A stretch of DNA of 64,000 nucleotides, from positions 143,572 to 207,571 of the forward strand of contig NZ_SLWL01000006.1 in assembly GCF_004342915.1 (NCBI RefSeq), in the 5' to 3' direction. Positions within the stretch are counted from its first letter, which is position 1; each line of letters begins with the position of its first letter. The notes below the pieces were generated by a model. The model searched no databases. It was not told where the DNA came from and saw only the letters and a list, made by a program, of their open reading frames with translations. This DNA is from Camelimonas lactis. Its GTDB lineage: Bacteria > Pseudomonadota > Alphaproteobacteria > Rhizobiales > Beijerinckiaceae. The position numbers and the translations under genes are program-made. Positions 21,009 through 29,836 of the stretch are shown here, one piece after another.

Positions 21009-22130
21009 TCAGGCCGCGTCGCGGGCGGAATTGCGGGCGCGCATGCGGGCGATCAGCCGGTTCTCCCACACGGAGAGGCTGCCGAGATTGAGCGCCAGAA
21101 GGTTGGAGCGCTTGTAGTAGAGGTGGCAATCGAACTGCCAGGTGAAGCCCATGCCGCCGTGCACCTGGATGTTGTTGGTGGAGCAGTGCTGGAACGCCCT
21201 GGTGGCGCTGACGCGGCAGGACGCGGCGGCTTCCGGCAGCTCCGCCGAGCCGGTGGACAGGGCGTAGGCGCCCCAATAGCAGTTGGAGCGGGCCAGGGTC
21301 GCCGAGACATACATGTCGGCGAGGATGTGCTTGATGGCCTGGAACGAGCCGATCTGGCGGCCGAAAGCGATGCGCTCCAGGGCGTAATCGCGGGCCATTT
21401 CCAGGGCGCGGTCGGAGCCGCCGACCTGCTCGAAGGCGGTGAGCACGGCGGCGCGGTCATACACCGCCTCGATGACGGCTTCGGCGTTTCCGGCGCCGAG
21501 CTGCTCGACCGGGGCGCCGTCGAAGACGATGCGGGCGTGCTTGCGGCTGGGGTCAATGGTGTCGACCACCGTGCGGGTGACGCCGGGGCCGGTCAGGTCG
21601 ACCAGATACAGGCCAAGACCCGAACCACCCTGGGCCGCGACAACGGCGAAATCGGCGATGGCGCCGTCGGCGACCGGAATCTTGGTTCCCGACAGCTTTC
21701 CGCCCGAAACGGTCGCCTTGATGCGCTCCGCCGTCACTTCGCCCGCGGTCTCGGCGTATGCGAAGGTTCCGATGACTTCGCCAGCGGCGATCTTCGGCAG
21801 GTAGTTCTTCTTCTGGGCGTCGTTGCCGGCGGCGAGCAGGAATTCAGCCGCAAGGTAGACGGTGGAGGAGAACGGAACCGGAGCCACAGCGCGGCCGAGT
21901 TCCTCGGCGATCACGCACAGCTCCAGATAACCGAGGCCGGCGCCGCCGAACTCTTCGGGAATCGCCGCGCCGGTGAAGCCCATCTCCGCGAGGCCCTGCC
22001 ACAGCTCCCTGTCGTAGCCTTCGTCGCCCTCAAGCACGCGGCGCACCACCGCCACGGAGCTCTGCTTCTCCAGGAACCGGCGCGCCGAATCGCGCAGCTG
22101 CTTCTGCTCGTCAGAGAAATCGAAGTTCAT
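21009..22130 (-). CDS. Acyl-CoA dehydrogenase (short subunit type)
   Basis: This 373-residue acyl-CoA dehydrogenase belongs to a different subfamily from its two neighbours: MNFDFSDEQKQLRDSARRFLE at the N-terminus, AAIPEEFGGAGLGYLELCVIAEELGRA, and near the C-terminus QVHGGMGFTWQFDCHLYYKRS. Proteins like this pair with the longer type to form alpha2-beta2 dehydrogenases in steroid-side-chain and related pathways, so this gene and one paralogue downstream may form one enzyme. GGGAGGA lies 4 bases before the ATG at 22130, so the longer in-frame reading from 22238 is rejected. It is the first gene of the minus-strand block, divergent from a crotonase gene. Confidence 0.92.
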   Translation of the reverse strand: MNFDFSDEQKQLRDSARRFLEKQSSVAVVRRVLEGDEGYDRELWQGLAEMGFTGAAIPEEFGGAGLGYLELCVIAEELGRAVAPVPFSSTVYLAAEFLLAAGNDAQKKNYLPKIAAGEVIGTFAYAETAGEVTAERIKATVSGGKLSGTKIPVADGAIADFAVVAAQGGSGLGLYLVDLTGPGVTRTVVDTIDPSRKHARIVFDGAPVEQLGAGNAEAVIEAVYDRAAVLTAFEQVGGSDRALEMARDYALERIAFGRQIGSFQAIKHILADMYVSATLARSNCYWGAYALSTGSAELPEAAASCRVSATRAFQHCSTNNIQVHGGMGFTWQFDCHLYYKRSNLLALNLGSLSVWENRLIARMRARNSARDAA

Positions 22131-22535
22131 GTGTCCTCCCCGGAACGCCCGCGCGTTCCCATGCGACTGATTGCGACCGTCTGCCCGACGGCTCTCGCCG
22201 CCGCCATGGCGCCAGGGCCAGGATGCGGACGCATCCACGCCCCGCCCAATTTATCGCGGGACATTCCCCGGAGCCGTCTCCATGCGCATGGGAACACTCC
22301 AGGGACGCCGCCGCATTATCGGGGCCTGACCAGACCCCACCTGGCGGCGTTTGGCGGCGCCCGGCGGATTTTGATCATGACGGCTTGCATGATGCTGTTG
22401 CAGCACCTAACGATCGTTTGGTCAACAAAATAGAAGCGGGCGCCGCCTGACTCAAGCCCGCACAGCGGGGAACCAGCGGCGGCGCGCGCATCGCCCCCCA
22501 AAAAAATCGCCACGGAAAGGTTCAAGGAAAACGCC
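22131..22535. other. Divergent promoter region of the acyl-CoA block
   Basis: These 405 bases separate the minus-strand dehydrogenase operon from the plus-strand crotonase. They contain an 11-bp inverted repeat with arms far apart (22155-22165 and 22285-22295) and an 18-bp palindrome (22405-22422). No gene is seen. Confidence 0.5.
22405..22422. promoter_or_regulatory. 18-bp operator-like palindrome
   Basis: The site reads ACC-T-AACGATCGTT-T-GGT: the inner 10 bases are a perfect palindrome and the outer three also pair, with one mismatched step on each side. It lies in the divergent region between the acyl-CoA dehydrogenase and crotonase genes. Its size and symmetry fit a TetR-family regulator, a class that commonly controls fatty-acid degradation. 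No such regulator gene is in the window. Confidence 0.45.
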
Positions 22536-23333
22536 ATGGAATACCAGCATCTTCTCGTTGAACAGGATGGCCCGGTGGCTCGCGTCACCATGAACCGGCC
22601 AGACCGCCTGAACGCGCTCAACCGCCGGCTTGTGGAAGAGTTGCGCCACTTCTTCACCGATCTGTACTGGCGTGACGACGTGCGTGTGGTGGTGCTGACC
22701 GGCGCCGGCCGCGGCTTCTGCGCCGGCCTCGACCTGAAGGATCGCGGCGGCGAAAACGACCAGCCGACCACCTGGTCGTCGATGCGCTTCCAGCGCCGCA
22801 TCGCCGAGATCGTCGTCGCCATGCGCCGCTGCCCGCAGCCGATTGTTTCGCTGGTCAACGGCGCCGCTTCCGGCGGCGGCTTCGCCCTGGCGCTGGCGTC
22901 CGACATCCGCATCGCCACGCCCAACCTGAAGATGAACGCCGCCTTCATCCGCATCGGCCTGTCTGCCTGCGACATCGGCGTCAGCTATTTCCTGCCGCGC
23001 CTCACCAATGCGTCGATCGCCTCGCAGTACATGCTGACCGGCCGCTTCATCGACGCGCCGAAGGCGCTGCAACTGGGCCTGGTGGCGGAGGTGGTTGAGG
23101 AAGCCGGTCTGCAGGCCGCCGGCCAGAGCTATGTGGACGATCTGCTGCACGCCACGCCGCTCGGCCTGCGCCTGACCAAGGAAGCGCTGAACCACGCCAT
23201 CGACGCTGGCGGCCTGGAAGCGGTCATCGCCATGGAAGACCGCAACCAGATCCTGTCGTCGCGCTCCAACGATTTCCGGGAGGGCATCGCGGCGTTCCTG
23301 GAGAAGCGCAAGCCGTCGTACACGGATTCCTGA
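22536..23333 (+). CDS. Enoyl-CoA hydratase/isomerase family protein (crotonase)
   Basis: This 265-residue crotonase has the oxyanion segment GRGFCAGLDLKD and SLVNGAASGGGFALALASDIRIA. Both positions of the catalytic glutamates of rat crotonase are replaced (Ala in GGGFALAL and Phe in MNAAFIRIG), while an Asp in SACDIGVSYFLPRL lies where the dienoyl-CoA isomerase subfamily has an active-site acid. It is therefore more likely an isomerase or another crotonase reaction than a classical hydratase. It is divergent from the acyl-CoA dehydrogenase block and shares its promoter region. A 51-bp perfect palindrome follows its stop. Confidence 0.88.
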   Translation: MEYQHLLVEQDGPVARVTMNRPDRLNALNRRLVEELRHFFTDLYWRDDVRVVVLTGAGRGFCAGLDLKDRGGENDQPTTWSSMRFQRRIAEIVVAMRRCPQPIVSLVNGAASGGGFALALASDIRIATPNLKMNAAFIRIGLSACDIGVSYFLPRLTNASIASQYMLTGRFIDAPKALQLGLVAEVVEEAGLQAAGQSYVDDLLHATPLGLRLTKEALNHAIDAGGLEAVIAMEDRNQILSSRSNDFREGIAAFLEKRKPSYTDS

Positions 23334-23356
23334 TCCGGCGCGGTGTGACGCGACCG

Positions 23357-23407
23357 CCATGGACGACAAAGCCTCCGGCGCCGCGCCGGAGGCTTTGTCG
23401 TCCATGG
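23357..23407. terminator. 51-bp perfect palindrome between convergent genes
   Basis: The arms 23357-23381 and 23383-23407 are exact reverse complements of 25 bases around a single centre base. It sits between the crotonase stop and the stop of the convergent CoA ligase, so it can fold identically in both transcripts and probably ends or protects both. There is no poly-U run. Confidence 0.65.
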
Positions 23408-23489
23408 GTCCCGAGCCCGGATGGCGCGCGCAAACGACAACGGGCGATGTTTCCACCCGCCCGTCGCATAACCATTGTTCCGCCGCGGC

Positions 23490-25076
23490 TCAGTTGATCT
23501 GGCGGGTATAGCCGGCCCAATAGGGCTCGCGCAGGGTGCGGCGCAGGATCTTGCCCGAGGCGTTGCGCGGCAGCAGCTCGATGAAATCGACGGACTTCGG
23601 CGCCTTGAACGCGGCGATGCGGGTGCGCACGAAGCCGATCAGATCCTCCTCCGTCACCTCCTTGTCCGGCCGCAGGGCGACGATGGCCTTCACCTCCTCG
23701 CCCCACTTCTGCGACGGAATGCCGATCACCGCCGCCTCGGCCACCGCCGGGTGGCTGCACAGGGCGTTCTCGACCTCGGCGGGGTAGATGTTCTCGCCGC
23801 CGGAGATGATCATGTCCTTCATCCGGTCGTGGACGTAGAGATAGCCGTCCTCGTCCATATAACCGGCGTCGCCGGACTTGAACCAGCCGTCGCCGGGCAT
23901 GGCGGCGGCGGTCGCCTCCGGCAGGTTGTAATAGCCGATCATGTTGGACGGCGACCTGATGGCGATCTCGCCGATTTCACCTGGCGGCAACGGCTTGCCA
24001 TTGTCGTCGAGGATGGCGATTTCGACGCCCGGCAGGGCCCTGCCGGCGGAGCGCATGCGCGGCGTCTCCTCCATGGCGTGGTCTTCCGGCGGCAGCGCCA
24101 CCACCGTGCCGGTGGTTTCGGTGAGGCCGTACATCTGCACGAAGCCGCATTTGAAGACGTCCATGCATTCAACGAGCAGGGCGTGCGGAATCGGGCTGGC
24201 GCCGTAGGAGATGGAGCGCAAGCGGGAGTAGTCGATCTGGCGGGCGCGCGGCTGGCGCACGACGAACTGCAACGCCGCCGGCACCATGAAGAACTTGTTG
24301 ACGCCCTCGTGCTCGATCATGTCGAGCACCTGCATGGGATCGAACTCGCGGGTGATGATGGCCTTCACGCCGTAATACATCACCCAGATGCCGAAGCCGG
24401 TGCCGCCAATGTGGCCGTTGGGCATGGCGACGAGGCCGATATCATCCGCGTACCAGTGCAGCCAGTCCTCGTCCGCCGCGTCCTGAAGCCGGCGCATGGC
24501 GAGGAAATTGTTGTGGGTCAGCATGGCGCCCTTCGGGCGTCCGGTGGTGCCGGAGGTATAGAGCTGGAGGAAGGGCTCGTCGGACCCGCATTCCAGGCGC
24601 GGATCGATATCCGGCTGGGCGTCGCGCCACTTCACGAAATCCGGCCATTCCGGCGCGCCGCCTTCCATGGCGATGACGCCCTGCAGGCCGGGGCATTCAG
24701 CGGCGACCTGGCGGCCAAGGTCGATGAACTCGGGGCCAATGAACAGCAGCTTCGCGCCGGAGTCCTGCACGATGTAGGACACCTCCGGCGGAGCAAGGCG
24801 CCAGACCACCGGCACGATGATGACGCCAGCCTTCATGCAGCCGAAAATCAGCTCAAAATAGGAATCGGTGTTCTTGCCCACATGGGCGACGCGGTCGCCC
24901 GGCTTCAGACCCGCCGCGATCAGGGCGTTGGCGATCTGGCTGGCGTGCCGGTTAAATTCCGCGTGGGTGGTCAGGCGCCCCTCGAACGAGGTCGCGATCT
25001 GGTCACCCTTGCTGGCGGCGTGCGCGCGCGGCACGTCCGCAAGCGTTTTCAGGTTGGCGTCAAGGCTCAACTTCAT
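23490..25076 (-). CDS. Acyl-CoA synthetase (AMP-forming fatty-acid--CoA ligase)
   Basis: This 528-residue AMP-forming ligase activates a carboxylic acid to its CoA ester. Motifs are LYTSGTTGRPKGAML (P-loop), QMYGLTETTGTVVALP, WFKSGDAGYMDEDGYLYVHDR and the C-terminal PRNASGKILRRTLRE with the catalytic lysine. It is distinct from the FadD at 6237-7931 and shorter at the N-terminus. Its place beside three acyl-CoA dehydrogenases, two crotonases and a nitronate monooxygenase suggests it starts the pathway that block serves. The natural substrate cannot be read from the sequence. It ends next to a 51-bp palindrome shared with the convergent crotonase. Confidence 0.92.
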   Translation of the reverse strand: MKLSLDANLKTLADVPRAHAASKGDQIATSFEGRLTTHAEFNRHASQIANALIAAGLKPGDRVAHVGKNTDSYFELIFGCMKAGVIIVPVVWRLAPPEVSYIVQDSGAKLLFIGPEFIDLGRQVAAECPGLQGVIAMEGGAPEWPDFVKWRDAQPDIDPRLECGSDEPFLQLYTSGTTGRPKGAMLTHNNFLAMRRLQDAADEDWLHWYADDIGLVAMPNGHIGGTGFGIWVMYYGVKAIITREFDPMQVLDMIEHEGVNKFFMVPAALQFVVRQPRARQIDYSRLRSISYGASPIPHALLVECMDVFKCGFVQMYGLTETTGTVVALPPEDHAMEETPRMRSAGRALPGVEIAILDDNGKPLPPGEIGEIAIRSPSNMIGYYNLPEATAAAMPGDGWFKSGDAGYMDEDGYLYVHDRMKDMIISGGENIYPAEVENALCSHPAVAEAAVIGIPSQKWGEEVKAIVALRPDKEVTEEDLIGFVRTRIAAFKAPKSVDFIELLPRNASGKILRRTLREPYWAGYTRQIN

Positions 25077-25301
25077 GGACGTATGTCCCCCTGGGTCGCC
25101 GGCGGCGTATCGCCTTGCCGGCCCGCTTTTGTCAGGGCGCCAGGATAAATCCCCGCGCCCGTGATCCGGCAGACCCTAACAGCGGACGAACGACGATTGT
25201 CAAGCGCGCCGACCGCCGGAAACAACAGTCCGGGACAGAGGCCAGGCCCGCCGCTTCCTCACGAGAACCGGCGCCGGCGCGACCCCGGCGCGCCCGCCCG
25301 G

Positions 25302-25553
25302 TCAGCGGGACGGGACAGACAGGCCATGCTTCAACGGCGGCGCCTGCTCCTGAACCGGCGGCGCGGTCAGTTCGCCCTGCTTGGGCGTAATGCCGGCGTT
25401 GCGCTCGGACGGCGGCGGCGGCACGTATTCCCGCGGCAGGACGCCCGTGGGCCGGACCTTGCCGTTGCAAGCCGCCAGGGTGAGCGTTGACGCCGCCGCC
25501 AGGGCGATCAGCGCCGCAGTCCGGAAAACCCGCGTTTGGGAAACACCTGTCAT
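25302..25553 (-). CDS. Small lipoprotein, unknown function
   Basis: This 83-residue protein has a lipoprotein signal: a hydrophobic stretch followed by the lipobox LAAC, with the lipid-attachment cysteine at residue 29. The mature part is only about 55 residues, rich in Pro (VPPPPSE), without predicted structure, like the small outer-membrane lipoproteins often annotated as hypothetical. Asn follows Cys, so outer-membrane sorting is expected. Two 15-bp tandem repeats lie upstream (25726-25755). Confidence 0.7.
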   Translation of the reverse strand: MTGVSQTRVFRTAALIALAAASTLTLAACNGKVRPTGVLPREYVPPPPSERNAGITPKQGELTAPPVQEQAPPLKHGLSVPSR

Positions 25554-25725
25554 TGTGCTGTCCTGTTCTGGCCGGCGCGTGGTCGCCCGGCGCCTGGCGA
25601 TGTGGAAGCACGCGCCGCTGAAAGCGTCCGTTGCCTACAGCAGATCATGCCCGGAAGCAGACTGAGCCAATGGCGCCTCCAGTCCGGCGTCATCGCCCCG
25701 CCGCCATCATGCGGCGCGATGGCCG

Positions 25726-25755
25726 CAAGACAAAATACGTCAAGACAAAATACGT
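25726..25755. repeat. 15-bp tandem duplication
   Basis: Two perfect adjacent copies of CAAGACAAAATACGT occupy 25726-25740 and 25741-25755, between the lipoprotein and acetyltransferase genes. The sequence is AT-richer than its surroundings. It may be a recent duplication in a promoter or a paired binding site. Confidence 0.6.
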
Positions 25756-25813
25756 CATCTGCGCGTCATGTCACAATCGGCGCCATCCCGCCCGCGGGAG
25801 CCGGAACGGCCCC

Positions 25814-26311
25814 CTACAGGGGCGACACGGCGCCTTTCGCCCGTTCAAACGCGCCGGCGGCCAGTTCGACATAAAGGATGCGCGCCGGGTCAACGGGGCC
25901 CGGCAACACCAGCGACCCCGGCGGCGCGACCTGGAAACCAAACCGGTTGTAATAGGGCGGATCCCCCACCAGCATCACCAGTTCCTCGCCCGCGGCGCGG
26001 CAGGCGTCAAGGGCTTCGCGGATCAGCGCCCCGGCAATGCCCCGGCCCTCGAACGCCGGCTCGACGGCCAGCGGACCCAGCATCACCGCGTTGATGGAGC
26101 CGGAGCGCACGGCGGACAACCGCACCGAGCCCACCAGCAACGTGCCCACCAGCGTGGTGAAGGACAGATCCGGCCGGTGCGGCCGCCCCTCGCGCAGCCG
26201 GTAGGCGGTGCGGGCGTAGCGGCCCGGACCAAAGGCGCGGTCGTGCAGGCGCTCGATCTGCACGGCGTCATCAGGGCTTTCGGGACGCGTTGTCAGTGCA
26301 AGCTCGGCCAT
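25814..26311 (-). CDS. GNAT-family N-acetyltransferase
   Basis: This 165-residue protein has the GNAT fold: beta strands around LVGTLLVGSVRLSAV, the substrate-side MLGPLAVEPAFEGRGIAGALIREAL that holds the acetyl-CoA pyrophosphate loop (EGRGIAG), and the LVGDPPYYNRFGF motif. The last resembles YhbS-type acetyltransferases; the substrate is unknown. CGGAG lies 7 bases before the ATG at 26311, while longer readings add arginine-rich residues unlike the family. It stands between a small lipoprotein and a NUDIX gene, all on the minus strand. Confidence 0.88.
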   Translation of the reverse strand: MAELALTTRPESPDDAVQIERLHDRAFGPGRYARTAYRLREGRPHRPDLSFTTLVGTLLVGSVRLSAVRSGSINAVMLGPLAVEPAFEGRGIAGALIREALDACRAAGEELVMLVGDPPYYNRFGFQVAPPGSLVLPGPVDPARILYVELAAGAFERAKGAVSPL

Positions 26312-26486
26312 GGGCGACTCCGGAAAAACAGGCGCCGCGTCCGGCGCCCGCTCTCCGCGCCTTATCACCGCCTCGCGCCGCCGTCCATGACAGGCGCGCG
26401 GCGAAACCGCGTGGCCACCCTGAGGGAAACGCGGCGCCGCCGCGCCGTTCCATGAAAGAAACGCGGCGAGGCCGCGTCTTGCGCCC

Positions 26487-26951
26487 TTACCAGAAGGGCA
26501 AAACCGGGGCGCCGTGCAAAATTTCGGCAAGACGCGCCCTGGTGGCGGCGGTGGCGTCCTCCGGCAAGGCGTCGGGCGCGAAATAACCGGTTCCGGCGAT
26601 CTCCCGATCCGGCGCGCGCGGCGCGGTCTGCCGGTGGCGGCGCGCCACATACAGCGCCACGTGGTCACGGCGCGAGGCGCGCCGGTTGAAATACAGGCCG
26701 TGCAGGCGCGGCGGCTCCTCCAGCACGATGTTGCCCTCTTCCTCCAGTTCGCGACGCAGGGAGGTCACGGCGTCCTCGCCAACCTCGACGCCGCCGCCGG
26801 GCAGATACCAGCCCGGCACATAGGTGTGACGCACCAGGAAAACCCGGCCTTCCGCATCAAAAACCGCCGCCCGAACGCCCATGGTCATGCCGCGCGCGAA
26901 ACGGAAATACTGGTGCAGGGCTTTCTGCGTCAGCCTGGCGGCAAAGGTCAT
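26487..26951 (-). CDS. NUDIX hydrolase
   Basis: This 154-residue protein carries a NUDIX box (GGGVEVGEDAVTSLRRELEEEGNIV) with the G-x5-E-x7-REL-x-EE-x-G pattern that binds Mg2+ and cleaves nucleoside-diphosphate-linked compounds. Upstream GVRAAVFDAEGRVFLVRHTYVPGWYLPGG is typical of the fold. The substrate cannot be assigned. I start at 26951 (MTFAARLTQK); an ATG three codons earlier is possible and neither has a strong ribosome site. The next gene upstream is divergent and 328 bases away; I see no other feature in that gap. Confidence 0.87.
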   Translation of the reverse strand: MTFAARLTQKALHQYFRFARGMTMGVRAAVFDAEGRVFLVRHTYVPGWYLPGGGVEVGEDAVTSLRRELEEEGNIVLEEPPRLHGLYFNRRASRRDHVALYVARRHRQTAPRAPDREIAGTGYFAPDALPEDATAATRARLAEILHGAPVLPFW

Positions 26952-27279
26952 GGCGTGCATCCATTGGTCACCGCATTTTTCGTCGCCTGCGCCATGGCGC
27001 CGATGAAACAGGCCGCCGCCCATCTTGCATGACGCACGCGGGCGGGCGCAGCATACGCCAGATGGGCGCGGGGCGTCAGGCCGGCGGCCGGTTCCTCCCC
27101 GGGCGCCTGCGCGGCCGGTCTTCCCGGACTGGCGTCTTGCCGCGTCATCCCCATACCGCGCCGGGGCGGCGGCCGAACACTGTTGATCGGGCGCGCCTGA
27201 TCCGGTCAGATGGCGCAACGCCGCGGCAAGCCGCTTCCGCCAGGGCTTCAGGCCATTTTTCCAGGATCAGACCGTCTCC

Positions 27280-28200
27280 ATGCTGATAGCCCACCTGTCC
27301 GACGCGCACATTGGCCCCCTGCCGGCGCCGCGCCTGCGCGAGCTTGCCGGCAAGCGGGTCACCGGCTGGATGAACTGGCGGCGCGGCCGGGCGCAGACCC
27401 ATGACATGGAGGCGCTGGCGCGTATTCGCGCCGACATCCACGCCCATGCGCCGGATCACATCGCCCTGACCGGGGACGTGGTCAATATCGGGCTGACGGC
27501 GGAGTTTCCCGCGGCGCGCGCCTTCGTCGAAACCCTCGGACCGCCAGATCAGGTCAGCTTCACGCCGGGCAATCATGACGCCTATGTGCGCAGCGCGCTG
27601 GCGCCGCTGCGCCAGTACCTCGGCCCCTGGATGAGCAGCGACGCCGGCGAGGCGCCAGGCCCGGTCGATGGCTTCCCGTTTCTGCGCCGGCGCGCGGGCG
27701 TGGCGTTTGTTGGTCTGTGCTCCGGCGTGCCGACCCTGCCCTTTCTCGCCAGCGGGCGGCTGGGCGCGCGGCAACTGGCGGCGGCGGAGGCCATGCTGGC
27801 GCAGTTGCGGGCGGAGCGCCTCTGCCGGGTGGTGCTCATTCACCACCCGCCCCATGTAGGGGGGGCGGGGCCCGGGCGGGGACTTACCGACGCCGGAGCC
27901 TTCGCGCGTATGATTGCCCGCGTCGGCGCCGAGCTGGTGTTGCACGGCCACAATCATGTCATTTCGCTGGCGCGGATCCCCGGGCCGGATGGCGCGGTCC
28001 CCATCCTTGGCGCGCCATCGGCGTCGGCCATGGCCGGCATGCACAATCACCTGGCTGGTTATCACCTGATCCGCGTCACGCCCGACGGCGTGCGCTCGCG
28101 CCTGACGGCGGAAACGCGGGGTTTCCGGGATGGGCAGCGGGAGATGGTCCAGAATCTGCCGCCGGTCGCCGATGGCGGGCGGCTCGACCCCCTGCCCTGA
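27280..28200 (+). CDS. Calcineurin-like metallophosphoesterase
   Basis: This 306-residue protein has all five metal-binding motifs of the calcineurin-like superfamily in order: LSDAHIG near the start, LTGDVVN, TPGNHDAY, VLIHHPPH and LHGHNHV. These bind two metal ions and cleave phosphoesters, cyclic nucleotides or nucleotides; the substrate is not clear, though the sequence resembles the cAMP phosphodiesterase (CpdA) class. There is no signal peptide, so it is cytoplasmic. It ends 15 bases before the convergent acyltransferase gene. Confidence 0.88.
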   Translation: MLIAHLSDAHIGPLPAPRLRELAGKRVTGWMNWRRGRAQTHDMEALARIRADIHAHAPDHIALTGDVVNIGLTAEFPAARAFVETLGPPDQVSFTPGNHDAYVRSALAPLRQYLGPWMSSDAGEAPGPVDGFPFLRRRAGVAFVGLCSGVPTLPFLASGRLGARQLAAAEAMLAQLRAERLCRVVLIHHPPHVGGAGPGRGLTDAGAFARMIARVGAELVLHGHNHVISLARIPGPDGAVPILGAPSASAMAGMHNHLAGYHLIRVTPDGVRSRLTAETRGFRDGQREMVQNLPPVADGGRLDPLP

Positions 28201-28215
28201 AAGCGCCGCGACGGT

Positions 28216-29481
28216 TCAGACCCCGGCCCGCCGGCGCAACCAGCGCAGCACCGGCGCTTCAACCAGGCGGTATAGCAACCAGCCGCCAATCGACGAGGCG
28301 ATCACCCCCGCGAGGGCAAACAGGGTGGAGGTCATCCACGTCCCGAAACCCAACATGACGAAGACCTGACGCATGGCGCGGATGATGAACGGGTGCAGCA
28401 GGTAGAGCGCGTAGGACGCATCGCCCAGCTCCGCGAAAACCCGCACCACGCTGGCGAAGGGCCGGCGGAAAAAATCGATCCGGCCAACGACGCGGGCCGA
28501 GAGTTTCTGGGTTTCGCCAAACGCCGCCATCGCCACCAGCAGCGTCGCCGGCAGACCATATCCGGCGATGGGGCCCAGGGTCGGCCAGTCGCTCAACGGC
28601 GGGCGGGTGGGCAGATCCATCGCCAGCAACGCCACGGCGACGAGCGCCCCAGGCCACGCCAGCAGGGGGGAAATGGCGACGCCGCGGCCGTACAGCAGCC
28701 CGAGGAACAGGCCAAAAATGAAATCCAGCACCAGCGGCCGCGTCCAGAACTGGAACGGCTCCGGCAACGGCCCCGCCAAAGCGCCGATCAGCACGCCCAG
28801 CCCCAGCACGAGCGCCACGGCCATCACCGCCAGGCGACGCGGCAGCAACACGGCCCCGGCGCACAGGGTGTAGAACATCATTTCATAGTTGAGCGTCCAG
28901 CCCAGCGAATACACCGGCAGGGCGAGGCCATCAGCCCGGGGCCACGGAAAAAACAGGTATGACGCCAGGATCTGCCGCCAGTCCGGGACGCCGCTATTGA
29001 GCACGCCCGGCGCCAGCAGGACAACCAGCAGGAACAGCGAGGTCATCGCCCAGTAGAGCGGCAGCACGCGAATAAGCCGGCGCATGACGAACAGGCGGAA
29101 ACCGCCAGGGGCGCCGAACAGCTTGCGGGAGCTGAGGACGATGATGAAGCCGGAGATGACGAAGAAGACGTCGACGCCCGCCATCCACGGAAAGATTTCC
29201 GGGGGACGCGGCTGGCCGGGATACAACCAGTTCAGCGCCTCGCTGTGGCAGTGATAGATGATAACGGCGATGGCGGCGAAGGCGCGCAGCGCCTGCAACA
29301 GCGCCAGGGTGCGACCGTCAGCCCTGGGGTGGGTCGCAGGAACAGCCGCTCCCCCGTCATGGGCGCCATGGGGGTCCTTCTCCGCACGCGCAGCCTGCCC
29401 CGGATGCGCGTCGTGCCCCAGATGCGAGCCCTGCCCCTGAACGGATGCGGACGTATCAGGACGGGCGGACGATGACTGCAT
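28216..29481 (-). CDS. Acyltransferase 3 family membrane protein (OafA/YrhL-like)
   Basis: This 421-residue integral membrane protein has about ten hydrophobic segments and the family hallmarks LQALRAFAAIAVIIYHCHSEAL near the start (with the catalytic His) and DVFFVISGFIIVLSS soon after. Members transfer acyl groups, often acetyl, to sugars of O-antigen, peptidoglycan or exopolysaccharide. The first 70 or so residues are a polar, low-complexity cytoplasmic tail before the first membrane helix, which is unusual. The start at 29481 is the most plausible Met; one 44 codons further upstream is less likely. There are no glycan genes beside it, so its acceptor is unknown. Confidence 0.85.
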   Translation of the reverse strand: MQSSSARPDTSASVQGQGSHLGHDAHPGQAARAEKDPHGAHDGGAAVPATHPRADGRTLALLQALRAFAAIAVIIYHCHSEALNWLYPGQPRPPEIFPWMAGVDVFFVISGFIIVLSSRKLFGAPGGFRLFVMRRLIRVLPLYWAMTSLFLLVVLLAPGVLNSGVPDWRQILASYLFFPWPRADGLALPVYSLGWTLNYEMMFYTLCAGAVLLPRRLAVMAVALVLGLGVLIGALAGPLPEPFQFWTRPLVLDFIFGLFLGLLYGRGVAISPLLAWPGALVAVALLAMDLPTRPPLSDWPTLGPIAGYGLPATLLVAMAAFGETQKLSARVVGRIDFFRRPFASVVRVFAELGDASYALYLLHPFIIRAMRQVFVMLGFGTWMTSTLFALAGVIASSIGGWLLYRLVEAPVLRWLRRRAGV

Positions 29482-29836
29482 GGGCTTCCGGTTTGTGATG
29501 GGGCGACGGCCGCATGGATGAACGAGACAGCCCCGGAAAACAAGCCTGACGCCGGCCGCGACGGCCCACGCAGCGCCCCGACGCGCACAAGCCGCTTGCC
29601 CGGAGCGCCACAATCATTGATGACGTAACCAACCCGGGGACGGGCGCCGCCACTCCGGCGCGCGACGCCCGCCTCCGCCAGTTTGAGCCGGGGCTGTTTT
29701 CATGCGCGCTGAAAGCCTGCCCCGCAGACGCGCCGCCGCGCGACCGTCCCCGCACCGCGCGGACGGCGCGACAGACGGCTTCACCATGGGAACAACCGGA
29801 CGGCAACGCCGTCAGAGCAAGGGAACGACTGCGGGC
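29482..29836. other. Divergent intergenic region, no gene seen
   Basis: These 355 bases lie between the minus-strand acyltransferase and the plus-strand thioesterase and should contain both promoters. I see no convincing small gene, repeat or hairpin. Confidence 0.35.
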
